Assembly (NCBI RefSeq): GCF_014639435.1 | Contig: NZ_BMFZ01000008.1 | Location: 186,001-250,000 of the forward strand | Direction: 5' to 3' | Source of the DNA: Hafnia psychrotolerans | GTDB taxonomy: Bacteria; Pseudomonadota; Gammaproteobacteria; Enterobacterales; Enterobacteriaceae | DNA: 64,000 bases | In this document: one piece after another, positions 17,249 to 26,102 of the stretch | Layout: every line of letters begins with the position of its first letter | Numbering within the stretch: the stretch's first letter is position 1 | Made by a program: the position numbers and the translations under genes | The notes under the pieces: generated by a model | What the model was told of the DNA's origin: nothing | What the model saw: only the letters and a program-made list of their open reading frames with translations | Databases searched by the model: none

Positions 17249-17578
17249 TTAACACATGTTTTTCAATCTCCATATATGGTTATTTCTGTTTTTTATTTTA
17301 AAAAAAAGCCAAGGTAATACCAAAGATATTAATATCAAAAGCGGAGCTAAAAACACAAGAAACTTAACAGCATTCGGATCTTGCGAAATGAATAGCATTA
17401 TAAGTGCTGAAATTAATACAAAGACAACTCTTAAATATGAAATTAATTTTCTCGTTCGACTGTTAATATACCCTTTAATCATTTCAGCGCCGCAACTAAA
17501 GCATTTCGCTGGGTCAGTTTTTAATTTACTATTACAAAACCCGCATACAGAACCATCGTTAATATGTTTACCTTTCAT
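17249..17578 (-). CDS. Small zinc-ribbon membrane protein
   Basis: The start at 17578 (MKGKHINDGSVCGFCNSKLK) has AGGTG upstream and gives 109 residues. An N-terminal zinc ribbon CGFCN...CFSCG is followed by two likely membrane segments (about LRVVFVLISALIMLFI and FLVFLAPLLILISLVLPWLF). No family was recognised. It is AT-rich and isolated in the scarred zone after the satellite, so transfer is likely. Confidence 0.6.
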   Translation of the reverse strand: MKGKHINDGSVCGFCNSKLKTDPAKCFSCGAEMIKGYINSRTRKLISYLRVVFVLISALIMLFISQDPNAVKFLVFLAPLLILISLVLPWLFFKIKNRNNHIWRLKNMC

Positions 17579-18041
17579 AAAAACACCTATTTCTCTGCTG
17601 TGTATAAAATTCATTATATTTTCTAATGAATTAAGTAAAACCATTAGTTCTATTGATGGTTAATCCATCTTTGGATTCTATTCTATAGAGATATTTTGAA
17701 AATTAGCAAGGAGAGTTTTTATTAACCATAAGATATTTTTTCAATCATACCGCTCTGCATTTGTAATTATTCCGTAAACTAAGCTAATTCTTACTTCGAT
17801 ATATAGTGTTTAACGGTCATACAGACGGAACAGTGGATTTATAAATACAATGTAGTGCTAAGCCTTATCCGGTCGGTTATCGTCACCTTTGCCATAAGCG
17901 TGTTTCTTTACTGAATGTGTCTGTTCGCAAAATGAACACCTTAGATTCAGTTTGGGCCATCATACTGACTGCATGGACAACAGAACGCATCACAGATGCA
18001 TACGTAACGGTAGGAACCTATGCAGGGATACTCTTTCTATA
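17579..18041. other. AT-rich gap without a gene
   Basis: Nothing recognisable was found. The stretch is AT-rich up to about 17830 and returns to backbone-like composition before the LacI-type gene. Short reading frames at 17917 and 18020 are antisense to the end of that gene. Confidence 0.4.
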
Positions 18042-19049
18042 TCAGGTTGATTTTCTCTGTCGAAAGATCAGTTCTGCTTTTGCTGTCGTACTACGTTCAG
18101 AGACAGAACCTTCCAACTTCCCGACCATCAACTGACAGGCTTTCTCGACGAGTTGTTTCTCATTCTGGCGCATCGACCAGATATTATTTGCCAGAAAACT
18201 CAGCATAATATTGTCATCAAATGTACCAATATTTATATCGTTCGGGATATAACCGTAACGTTCACGCAAGACACTCAACGCACCTTGTAATACCGGCAGC
18301 GAAGAGGCGATAAAATTTTGTGGCCAGTAATGGTGGCGATCAATGAATTGTGCCATCAAGTTTGCGCCATCACTGATACGGTTATGTTCTGCATACGTAA
18401 TATCAGTGTCAGGTACGGTAATACCCTGTTCTGCCATTGCTCGGTGAAAGCCACTGAGGCGGTCGATTATCGTTGGCGAGTTGGGATCTGCCACAAAGAA
18501 ATGTACTGATTTAGCGGTATGTTCCAGCAATGCTCGGGTAAGTCGATACCCGCTATCGCTGTTGTCAGTCGTCACGCAGGTGGCATTTTTAATAGCGAAA
18601 TCTCGGTCCAGAAACACCAGTGCTTTTTTACGATGTTTTAAATGATGAGCCTGACAGCCAGCCTCCGTAGAAGCGATAAAAATACCATCGACGTTGCGTT
18701 CTTCCAGCGACTTCACTAGCAAATTTTCATAGCGAGCATCCCCGTTAGAGCAACTGATCATCAACTGATAACCTAACTCCCGGCACGAAGCCTCCAGTTG
18801 TTCCGCCAGTGCAGAAAAGAACGGGTTTGACAGTCTGGGGATCACCAAGCCGAATATGTTGCTTTTGTTCAGTTTCAGGCTGCGAGCAGTGAGATTAATG
18901 GTATAGCTGTGCTGTTTGACGTATTGGTTTATTTTCTCTTGTGTTGCCAGACTAAGACGGTATTTATTCGCGTTACCATTGAGTACCGCACGTACCGTTG
19001 TGATTGAAACCCCTAAGTCCTTTGCGATTTCATCAACTGTTTTTGCCAT
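18042..19049 (-). CDS. LacI/Cra-like transcriptional repressor
   Basis: The 335-residue protein has the LacI-type headpiece VDEIAKDLGVSITTVRAVLN and the hinge YTINLTARSLKLNKSNIFGL, then a periplasmic-binding-like core (GLVIPRLSNPFFSALAEQLE; DGIFIASTEAG; GTFDDNIMLSFLANNI). It is nearest in feel to Cra and ScrR, regulators of sugar metabolism. It lies downstream of, and in the same direction as, the broken kinase-isomerase-transporter set and was probably its repressor. The gene itself looks intact, so it may now be without local targets. Confidence 0.88.
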   Translation of the reverse strand: MAKTVDEIAKDLGVSITTVRAVLNGNANKYRLSLATQEKINQYVKQHSYTINLTARSLKLNKSNIFGLVIPRLSNPFFSALAEQLEASCRELGYQLMISCSNGDARYENLLVKSLEERNVDGIFIASTEAGCQAHHLKHRKKALVFLDRDFAIKNATCVTTDNSDSGYRLTRALLEHTAKSVHFFVADPNSPTIIDRLSGFHRAMAEQGITVPDTDITYAEHNRISDGANLMAQFIDRHHYWPQNFIASSLPVLQGALSVLRERYGYIPNDINIGTFDDNIMLSFLANNIWSMRQNEKQLVEKACQLMVGKLEGSVSERSTTAKAELIFRQRKST

Positions 19050-19113
19050 CGAAATACATTCCTTTTAGGTGAAATAGCCGGGCCATGGCTGAGTCGACCC
19101 GGTTTACTAACAT

Positions 19114-19920
19114 CTAGCTTAGCTGTTTACGCCATAACGCCTTGAGACGTGGCCCGATAATAGGTAACAAAAGCGTCACCAAAGCGATGCTTAGAAAAAC
19201 AGCGCACACCGGACGCGTCAAGAAAATAGAGGGATCCCCTTCTGAAATGACCAGCGCACGACGAAAATTTGATTCCGCCATCGGCCCCAGAATAATACCA
19301 ATCACAATGGGCGACATGGAGAAATCGAGCTTAATCATGATGTATGCCAGGATCCCGGCCCCCATCATCACAAAAACGTCGGTCATGTCATGGTTAACTG
19401 AGTAGGCACCGACGGAACAGAGTGCAAAAATGATCGGTACCAGAACACGGCGCGGTACATTCATCACTTTTGCAAACAGTCGCATCCCTAAGAACCCCAT
19501 GATGCCCATGAAGATATTGGCCGCAAGCAGCCCGATGAATATGGCATTAACTTCCACCGGATGATCGGTAAAAAGTTGTGGTCCTAGCGCCAGTCCCTGA
19601 ACCATAAATGCGCCCATAATAATGGCGGTTGCCCCATCACCGGGAATGCCCAGAGTCATTAACGGAACCATGGCGCCACCCGCGACAGCATTGGCTCCCG
19701 CCTCTGGGGCAGAAACGCCTTCTGGTGAACCCTGACCAAATTCCTCAGGATGCTTTGACCACCGTTTGGCTTCATTGTAGGCAATAAAAGACGCAATATC
19801 GCCGCCCGTTCCTGGTATAGCGCCAATTCCCGTACCGATCACGGATGAGCGGAGATAAGTCGGCAACACACGTTTTAAATCTTTCCATGTTGGCAGGATG
19901 CGGTGGATCCTACTTTGCAT
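19114..19920 (-). pseudogene. tctA remnant (tripartite tricarboxylate transporter, C-terminal half)
   Basis: The homology covers about 268 residues, from RIHRILPTWKDLKRVLP to the C-terminus, including GTGIGAIPGTGGDIASFIAY and PLMTLGIPGDGATAIIMGAF. Family members are about 500 residues, so the N-terminal half with its first conserved repeat is missing. The upstream side runs straight into the isomerase remnant, showing a deletion junction near 19920-19940. The many membrane segments that remain could not form a working carrier, and no tctB or tctC is present. Confidence 0.8.
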
Positions 19921-19921
19921 T

Positions 19922-20683
19922 TTATGTACCACGCCAGATATCCACTTCGTTAATGCAAGGAATAGGCTGACCCTCGCAAATGATATTGCCGTGCTCATCT
20001 GGAATCGGAAAACGGGTGCTGGAGCCGATGGCTCCCTCTGCAAAATCAGAGGCCGCACAGCTGTCTTTCAACCCTTGCTGATATTGCACCCCCACCGCAG
20101 ACAACCCGAAACGTTGCACAAATCTCGCCATCGCAATCATCATGGCGCATTGCTCTTTCACCTGCTCACGGGTGAGCTCGGTTTCACTGTTTTGGCCGAA
20201 ACGAAAATCGACACCTTGGTCGATATACCATTGCAGACACTCTTCACGCAGAGCATCCGGTATTTTCGCCATTTCCACTAACAGCGCCGACTGAGACAGT
20301 GACTCAATCGGCATACCAATATTCACCATCGCCTGCTGCGGGAAAACGCCGTTGATCATTCCCATGCAGAAGGTATCAAACAGGCCAATAATTTCTTTGT
20401 TGTGCAGAATAAACTCGCCCACATTGCGACCCAGTTGGCCCGCTTCGGTGGCCATTACCGGATGAGTTGCCGGTATTGCGTGCAGATACTCCACGGAGTG
20501 TTGCAGTGAGCCGTAACGCAGCCAGGTTTTCAAACCGTCGATAAACAGCTCATCATCAAAATTCTCTGACCATAAGCGTGAATACGTTTTACCCAGACTG
20601 GTTAGCGATCCCGCCAGACACAGCATGCCCACCAGCCCCGGCCAGGTGCAGTCGAAGTTTGCCAGGAATTCATTAGCACTTGG
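19922..20683 (-). pseudogene. Fucose-isomerase-like gene remnant
   Basis: The open part reads ANEFLANFDCTWPGLVGMLC and continues for about 250 residues to GQPIPCINEVD, after which non-homologous IWRGT and a stop follow at the junction with tctA. The segments VQYQQGLKDSC, SDFAEGAIGSSTRFPI and PCINEVD resemble L-fucose isomerase-related proteins (COG2407). The N-terminal half is absent and the C-terminal end is cut off. The frame differs by one base from that of the kinase remnant upstream. Family assignment is from memory. Confidence 0.55.
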
Positions 20684-20827
20684 TACTGCTGCTGATCCTG
20701 ATACATCTGCAAATACACCGGGTATTTCGCTTCGTGGAAGGCCTGGTGCATCTTATTGGGTTCGATAGTGCGATCCTGCCCGAACACTGGCCGATCCAAC
20801 CTCCACGCCGATGAATAACGGTTCCAT
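20684..20827 (-). pseudogene. FGGY sugar kinase remnant (two ends joined)
   Basis: The start at 20827 reads MEPLFIGVEVGSASVRAG, a typical FGGY kinase N-terminus with the phosphate-binding DVGS-like motif (here EVGS). Within about 20 codons the frame shifts, and DRTIEPNKMHQAFHEAKYPV plus YLQMYQDQQQYQ follows, which resembles the C-terminal helix of pentulose kinases. Some 450 residues between are gone. It marks the 5' end of a former kinase-isomerase-transporter operon. Confidence 0.55.
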
Positions 20828-21045
20828 TTCGATCTCTTTAATTTATTGCTGCGTCGAGAAAGCATCATGTTCAAGGGATGGGTTAAAAACAACTCAATAT
20901 TGTTTGAATTGTGATCAATACGGCAAAAGTCAATAAGTACTTAGTCATAAATAAATCATTAACTCATTGTAAAATAAAATGAATTAAGATTAGGCGGATT
21001 TAAGAAAAACCCAGCAGAGGATCGCTTGAAGAAAGCTGTTTTGCA
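20828..21045. promoter_or_regulatory. Former operon promoter region
   Basis: This AT-rich stretch precedes the kinase remnant and should have held its promoter. A tract with AACAATATTGAGTTG-like near-palindromes lies around 20890-20910, but no operator could be assigned. Confidence 0.25.
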
Positions 21046-21062
21046 GGCTTGTTGAATAAATC
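21046..21062. mobile_element. Solo IS903-like terminal repeat
   Basis: GGCTTGTTGAATAAATC differs by one missing T from the terminal repeat GGCTTTGTTGAATAAATC of IS903-group elements, and the next bases (GGACTTTTAATCG) also resemble the subterminal sequence of that group. No transposase lies next to it. It may be a scar of the event that removed parts of the neighbouring operon. Confidence 0.5.
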
Positions 21063-21160
21063 GGACTTTTAATCGTTATCAGGACCTGAGCAGCAGAAAT
21101 AAACCTCTGGCCAACGTCTATTCCAATGCTGATATAGGGGGGAGTCTTTTTGTAAATTAT

Positions 21161-21187
21161 TCATTCTTCCCCTTGTGCTGCCGATAC
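21161..21187 (+). promoter_or_regulatory. Candidate sigma-28 (FliA) promoter of the chemoreceptor
   Basis: GCCGATAC at 21180 matches seven of eight bases of the FliA -10 element, 11 bp after a weak -35 (TCATTCTT). It lies about 35 bp before the chemoreceptor start, the expected place for a flagellar-regulon gene. Confidence 0.55.
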
Positions 21188-21221
21188 TCTGAGTTCAAAC
21201 AATTAGAATGAGCCTGCACCT

Positions 21222-22772
21222 ATGAAATTATCCACACGACTTATTACGGGTTTTACAGCAATGATCATTTTGCTGCTGATCACCGCTTCCGCAAGCCTGT
21301 ACGGCTTGGGAAAAATGCAAGACCAGCTCCATGTGATCGTAAACGTGAACCAGAATGAGACTCAGTTTGTCGTCGCCATGACGGCCACCGTGAGTGACCG
21401 GGCTATTGCTGTCAGGAACCTGGCATTGCTCACTAATCAGGACGACCTGAATAAAGAGTGGGCAAGGTTCGTGACACAATCGGAAATCTACAGTAAAAAC
21501 AAGAGAATGCTTAAAGAGTTATTCGACCAGGAGCCGGCAACGACAGAAACTGAAATTCAGCTAATGTCCTTAATAGAAAAAAATGAAGTGGCGGCCATGC
21601 CGGCACTGACCAAAGCCGCTCAGTTGGGTAAAAATAATAATCGACAGGAAGCCACAAGGATTTTGCTGGAAGAGGCAAGACCGCTGCAGAGAGAGTGGCT
21701 GGGCAATCTGAATAAACTGACAGATTTTGAAAACGCACTCAATGTGCAAGCAGGTAGTGAAGCCCAGCAAACCTTCTCTGGTGTTTTCAAGCTATTAATC
21801 TTGCTGACCATTATTTCAATCATATGTGGCGGCGCACTGGCTTTCCTTATTACCCGCAGCGTTCTCAGACAATTGGGTGGCGAACCCGCACTTGCTCAGT
21901 CAATAACCTCCGCGATTGCCTCAGGAGACTTGAGCAAGGACATTGTACTTTCTGAAAAAGACACCAGCAGCCTGATCTTTTCGCTGAGTGTGATGCAAGG
22001 GCGTCTCAGAAATATTGTGAGTGATATCAAACAGTCGGCAGATTCAATTTCACTGGCGTCAGATGAAATCGCTCAGGGAAATACCGAATTATCAGCAAGA
22101 ACGGAACAGCAGGCGGCGGCGCTGCAGGAAACGGCAGCAAGCATGGAGGAACTGACATCGACAGTGAAACTCAACACTGAAAATGCCGCTGAGGCGACCC
22201 AAAGTGCCAAACTCACCTCTCAGAAAACAGATCAGGGAGGCAGCTCAGTGAAAAAAATGATTTCCATGATGGGCAGCATCTCCGGGAGTTCAACGAAGGT
22301 TGCTGAAATTATTAAGGTTATTGAAAGCATTGCTTTCCAGACCAATATTCTTGCGCTTAACGCAGCAGTAGAAGCCGCCCGTGCTGGTGAACAGGGACGC
22401 GGCTTTGCCGTCGTCGCGGGTGAGGTTCGCACACTCGCACAGCGAAGCTCTGTGGCAGCCAAAGAGATTAAACAGTTAATCGATGAATCGGTGGGCTTTG
22501 TCAAAGAGGGAACCGTTGTGGCGAACGATACCGGCAAGGTTATTGAAGACATTATTCAATCAATTAATGACGTGTCGACCGTGATGAGTGAAATTTCACT
22601 GGCATCAGGAGAGCAGAGTCAGGGCATCATGCAGGTAAATGTGGCGGTTAGCCAAATGGAGAGTGTGACGCAACAAAACGCCTCGCTGGTAGAGGAAGCC
22701 TCCGCGGCAACACAAGCGCTTGCTGATCAGGCTCGTAACCTGAAACAGATGGTTCAAGTGTTTATTGTCTAA
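21222..22772 (+). CDS. Methyl-accepting chemotaxis protein
   Basis: The 516-residue protein has an N-terminal membrane segment ([20 protein letters not shown]), a periplasmic four-helix ligand domain (about 30-190), a second membrane segment ([20 protein letters not shown]), a HAMP linker and the long cytoplasmic signalling rod. The hairpin tip is [20 protein letters not shown] and [20 protein letters not shown]. Methylation-type Glu/Gln pairs flank it ([20 protein letters not shown]). The C-terminus (QMVQVFIV) lacks the NWETF pentapeptide that tethers CheR and CheB, so it would behave as a low-abundance type. The ligand is unknown. The gene is monocistronic with a candidate FliA promoter. 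Confidence 0.95.
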   Translation: MKLSTRLITGFTAMIILLLITASASLYGLGKMQDQLHVIVNVNQNETQFVVAMTATVSDRAIAVRNLALLTNQDDLNKEWARFVTQSEIYSKNKRMLKELFDQEPATTETEIQLMSLIEKNEVAAMPALTKAAQLGKNNNRQEATRILLEEARPLQREWLGNLNKLTDFENALNVQAGSEAQQTFSGVFKLLILLTIISIICGGALAFLITRSVLRQLGGEPALAQSITSAIASGDLSKDIVLSEKDTSSLIFSLSVMQGRLRNIVSDIKQSADSISLASDEIAQGNTELSARTEQQAAALQETAASMEELTSTVKLNTENAAEATQSAKLTSQKTDQGGSSVKKMISMMGSISGSSTKVAEIIKVIESIAFQTNILALNAAVEAARAGEQGRGFAVVAGEVRTLAQRSSVAAKEIKQLIDESVGFVKEGTVVANDTGKVIEDIIQSINDVSTVMSEISLASGEQSQGIMQVNVAVSQMESVTQQNASLVEEASAATQALADQARNLKQMVQVFIV

Positions 22773-22777
22773 CGTTC

Positions 22778-22810
22778 AAGAGGCGCCAGATTTTAGGTCT
22801 GTCGCCTCTT
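22778..22810 (+). terminator. Hairpin after the chemoreceptor gene
   Basis: AAGAGGCG and CGCCTCTT, with an inner CAGA/TCTG, form a long stem just after the stop codon. A clear T-run is missing. Confidence 0.5.
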
Positions 22811-23172
22811 CCTACGAGACTTACTCTGCCTAAAGTGATTTTAGGCAGTCTTCAAATCACCGCCGCTCTCCAGTCTAAAACCCCCGCAGAATATGAGCAG
22901 GAATAGTCTCAGCACCGCTAATATGCCTGGATCACTGGAGCAATTCACACGCCATACGATAAACCTTATCTTTTGTGAGGTGTTTCACAAACGTTATGTG
23001 GTTTTACTATATGATTCCACCAGACAATGCTTGCTACATCAGCGCAGGTATTGAACGCATTACAATGTTTACGTGTCTTTAAATTTATATTCCGTAATTA
23101 TCATTATATTTATTATCGAGAGAATATATGTTAACTGACACATAAATCGCCAATTAAAACAAGAGGGGAAAT
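22811..23172. promoter_or_regulatory. Leader and promoter region of the alcohol dehydrogenase
   Basis: No gene is seen in these 360 bp. The last 130 bp are AT-rich and must hold the promoter. The ribosome site AGAGGGG lies just before the start at 23173. No specific operator was recognised. Confidence 0.35.
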
Positions 23173-24339
23173 ATGTCAACTTATTATTTTTTACCTACAA
23201 GAAATATTTTTGGTGAAGGTAGCGTACAAGAAGCGGGCGATTTAGCGAAGACGTTAAAGGCGAAAAAAATACTCATTGTTACCGATAAATTTCTGGCTCA
23301 AAGTGGTATGGCAGAAAAAATTGCCGACATTTATAAAAAAGCTGGAATTAGTACACATATTTTCGGTGGTGCAGAGCCTAACCCAACAGATAGAAATATT
23401 GCAGACGGGATTAAAGCCTACCATGATAATGGCTGCGACTCGATAGTCTCTCTTGGCGGTGGGTCGTCACACGACTGTGCCAAAGGTATTGGCTTGGTCG
23501 CCTCTAACGGTGGGGATATTAAGGATTTTGAAGGCGTTGATAAATCCAGTAACGATATGATTCCATTAATGGCAATTAATACCACTGCCGGTACAGCCTC
23601 TGAAATCACCCGTTTTTGTATTATCACGGACAGTGAACGTAAAGTTAAGATGGCTATCATCGACTGGCGTGTCACACCACAAATTTCGATTAATGATCCT
23701 GAGTTAATGGTGGGCATGCCGCCGTCATTAACCGCAGCAACAGGAATGGATGCATTAACTCATGCCATCGAAGCCTATGTTTCGACCATGGCAAATCCGC
23801 TTACAGATGCCTCAGCGTTAAAAGCAATAGAAATGATCACTCAATATTTACCGAAGGCTGTTGCTAATGGTGAATATATGAAAGCCAGAAGCAATATGGC
23901 TTATGCTCAATATTTGGCCGGTATCGCATTTAATAACGCCTCCTTGGGTTATGTACACGCCATGGCTCACCAACTGGGTGGTTTTTATAATTTACCGCAT
24001 GGTGTTTGCAATGCCATTCTATTACCTTACGTTTCGTCATTTAACTTAATGAGCAATCTCAATCGCTTCAAGGATATTGCTAAAGCCATGGGAGAAAATG
24101 TAACGGGTCTTTCAGCTGATGAGGCTGCGGTTAAAGCGATCAAAGCTATCCAAAGGTTAAGCCAACAAGTGGGGATTCCCCACGATCTGAAAAGTCTGGG
24201 TGTTAAACCTGAAGATTTTGCTGTTATGGCAGAGAACGCTAAAAAAGATGTCTGCCAACTTACCAACCCCCGTAAAGCAACGAAAGAGCAGGTCATTGAG
24301 CTGTTCAGAAAGGCTTATGAAGGCGAACCTGCGATATAA
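23173..24339 (+). CDS. Iron-containing alcohol dehydrogenase (YiaY/AdhB-like)
   Basis: The 388-residue enzyme belongs to group III NAD-dependent alcohol dehydrogenases, which interconvert primary alcohols and aldehydes. It resembles E. coli YiaY and Zymomonas AdhB over its whole length. The nucleotide-binding motif is GGGSSHDCAKGIG (residues 95-107), with Ser in place of the usual Pro of GGGSPHD. Metal ligands by alignment from memory are Asp193, His197, His262 and His276 (GMDALTHAIEAY, VHAMAHQLGG, NLPHGVCNA). The gene stands alone between two non-coding stretches. The physiological substrate cannot be told. Confidence 0.93.
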   Translation: MSTYYFLPTRNIFGEGSVQEAGDLAKTLKAKKILIVTDKFLAQSGMAEKIADIYKKAGISTHIFGGAEPNPTDRNIADGIKAYHDNGCDSIVSLGGGSSHDCAKGIGLVASNGGDIKDFEGVDKSSNDMIPLMAINTTAGTASEITRFCIITDSERKVKMAIIDWRVTPQISINDPELMVGMPPSLTAATGMDALTHAIEAYVSTMANPLTDASALKAIEMITQYLPKAVANGEYMKARSNMAYAQYLAGIAFNNASLGYVHAMAHQLGGFYNLPHGVCNAILLPYVSSFNLMSNLNRFKDIAKAMGENVTGLSADEAAVKAIKAIQRLSQQVGIPHDLKSLGVKPEDFAVMAENAKKDVCQLTNPRKATKEQVIELFRKAYEGEPAI

Positions 24340-24431
24340 TATTGGGCGATCAAGTCCAATGACACAGGCTATAGCCAAGTCCGCATCTTAAGTGAGATGC
24401 CGGATGAAGGTATCCTGTAAATAAAAACGTT

Positions 24432-24460
24432 GCCTGAGATATTACCCATTCAGGCGACTA
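24432..24460 (+). terminator. Weak terminator after the alcohol dehydrogenase
   Basis: GCCTGA and TCAGGC pair across a 12-nt loop, followed by GACTATTTT. The stem is short, so strength is doubtful. Confidence 0.4.
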
Positions 24461-24571
24461 TTTTGTCCAAATCTGGTGCATTCAGCCAACCTCAACTCCC
24501 GCTCAAACAGCCAAATCCTCACGCGAATAATTAATCTGCAATCTTTTTGTTGCACTACGGCATGACATCAA

Positions 24572-24611
24572 TTAGTTTAGATTTTTCTAAACTTAGAAAA
24601 CACTAAACTAA
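24572..24611. promoter_or_regulatory. 40-bp near-perfect palindrome, probable YgaV operator
   Basis: The outer arms are TTAGTTTAG (24572-24580) and CTAAACTAA (24603-24611); the inner arms are TTTTCTAA (24583-24590) and TTAGAAAA (24593-24600). Only two base pairs and the centre fail to match over 40 bp. It ends six bases before the ygaV start, so a bound dimer would cover promoter or ribosome site. YgaV of E. coli is an autorepressor of ygaVP, which supports this role. Confidence 0.75.
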
Positions 24612-24617
24612 TGAGCC

Positions 24618-24935
24618 ATGACAGACACTGAACTAAACCTGTTGCAAGAAAGTGCCACTTTGGCATCAAAACTTCTTAAATCGATGAGTAATGCTAACCG
24701 GCTACTGATCCTTTGCATGCTGGTTGACTCACCGGGTACGTCGGCTGGCGACCTAAGTCATTTGACGGGATTAAGCCCTTCAGCCACCTCTCAGCACTTG
24801 GCCAGGATGAAAGATGAAGGCTTAATTGAATGTGCCAGAGAGGGGCAAAAAATGAACTATTTCATCAAAAACGTCGCCGTTAAAACACTGATCAGCACAT
24901 TAAGGGACATTTACTGCCCTGAGGATTTCAAATGA
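24618..24935 (+). CDS. ygaV: ArsR-family repressor YgaV
   Basis: The 105-residue winged-helix protein matches E. coli YgaV: LLKSMSNANRLLILCMLVDS, PGTSAGDLSHLTGLSPSATS and QHLARMKDEGLIE. YgaV was described as a tributyltin-responsive and later sulfide-linked repressor of its own operon. The metal-site cysteines of ArsR proper are missing; Cys residues are at CMLVDS, ECAREG and near the C-terminus (YCPE). Its last codons overlap the start of ygaP (ATGA), so the two are translationally coupled. Confidence 0.93.
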   Translation: MTDTELNLLQESATLASKLLKSMSNANRLLILCMLVDSPGTSAGDLSHLTGLSPSATSQHLARMKDEGLIECAREGQKMNYFIKNVAVKTLISTLRDIYCPEDFK

Positions 24936-25462
24936 TACCTAAATCCGTTACGCCTATCGAAGCAAAAGCACTCATAGAGCTTGGAGCCGTTCTGGTGGAT
25001 ATTCGCGAGCCCGCTGAGTTTCTGCGTGAACATATCCCTGGTGCTATCTCATGTCCTGTATCAGACATGATTGCAGGAAAAGGCATTGAAGGTTTATCGG
25101 CGACGCAGCCGGTTATTTTTCACTGTCTGGCCGGGTCGCGCACGACCCAAAATGCTGACGTTCTCACCAAAGCGGCTCGCGCGTCCTCTGTGCTGTTACT
25201 CACGGGAGGCATTAACGCCTGGAAAAGCGCAAACCTCCCTACCCTCGAAGATAAAAGGCAACCGCTCCCTATCATGCGGCAAGTCCAGATTGCCGCGGGT
25301 ATCCTGATCCTCATAGGTATCGTGCTGGGATATACCCTGGATAAAAACTTCTTTTTACTCTCTGGATTCGTCGGGGCAGGATTGCTCTTTGCTGGCCTGA
25401 GTGGCTGGTGCGGCATGGCCATATTGCTTGCAAAAATGCCATGGAACCGATTGAAGGATTAA
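24932..25462 (+). CDS. ygaP: Membrane-anchored rhodanese YgaP
   Basis: The 176-residue protein joins a rhodanese domain (residues 1-105) to two C-terminal membrane segments in a DUF2892-type tail. The active-site loop is HCLAGSRT with catalytic Cys65, which takes up a persulfide sulfur. The membrane part includes QIAAGILILIGIVLGYTL and FLLSGFVGAGLLFAGLSG, both close to E. coli YgaP. With YgaV it forms a two-gene operon controlled by the palindrome upstream. Confidence 0.95.
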   Translation: MIPKSVTPIEAKALIELGAVLVDIREPAEFLREHIPGAISCPVSDMIAGKGIEGLSATQPVIFHCLAGSRTTQNADVLTKAARASSVLLLTGGINAWKSANLPTLEDKRQPLPIMRQVQIAAGILILIGIVLGYTLDKNFFLLSGFVGAGLLFAGLSGWCGMAILLAKMPWNRLKD

Positions 25463-25510
25463 AGATTGGGCTAACGCACTTCCCTACTGCTTTTTAGATG
25501 AGGAATCAGA

Positions 25511-25912
25511 ATGTTTTCCCACCTTTGCATCGGCGTAAACGATTTTGATCGGGCATTTGTTTTTTATTCGACAATCGCCCGTATTCTGGGTCTGGAACTC
25601 AAATTCAGCGACAGTGAACGGGCCTGGGCAGGCTGGCAAACGCCAAACATACCGCGGCCGATATTACTGATTAACAAACCGCTGGACGGTCAATCAGCGA
25701 CAGCTGGAAACGGCCAAATGGTGGCGTTCCTGGCCGAAAACCGTGCGCAGGTTGAGCATATTTATCGCGCAGCACTTGAGCATGGTGCCAGCTGCGAAGG
25801 CCCGCCAGGGTTGCGTCCGCATTATCATGAACACTATTTTGGCGCTTATTTCCGCGATCCTGATGGCAATAAACTCTGCATTTGTTGCCATCAGCCAGAG
25901 CCAGCCGGTTAA
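25511..25912 (+). CDS. VOC (glyoxalase/bleomycin resistance) family protein
   Basis: The 133-residue product starts MFSHLCIGVNDFDRAFVFYS after a GAGGAA. The two beta-alpha-beta-beta-beta modules of the vicinal oxygen chelate fold are seen; the last strand has the family pattern YFGAYFRDPDGNKLCICCH. His6-like residues are replaced by His4 (SHLCIGV) and the second-module pattern keeps Asp and Glu-poor ends, so the metal site is uncertain. Reaction and substrate are unknown. It lies 48 bp after ygaP and could be transcribed with it. Confidence 0.85.
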   Translation: MFSHLCIGVNDFDRAFVFYSTIARILGLELKFSDSERAWAGWQTPNIPRPILLINKPLDGQSATAGNGQMVAFLAENRAQVEHIYRAALEHGASCEGPPGLRPHYHEHYFGAYFRDPDGNKLCICCHQPEPAG

Positions 25913-26102
25913 ACCCTATTTCAGCTAACGCCCATCGTGCGGTGTCATGCCGCTGTACAGGCTATTGTGAGAGAGAAAATCCGTCTCTTTCGCTGCGCAG
26001 AAAGGCGTTAACCTTAAGACCCGCATACTTCAGGTTGCAGCGTTATCACGCTTCTGATTTTATAGGGACTATTTCACTGGCGAAATGGAAACGGAATCAG
26101 AC

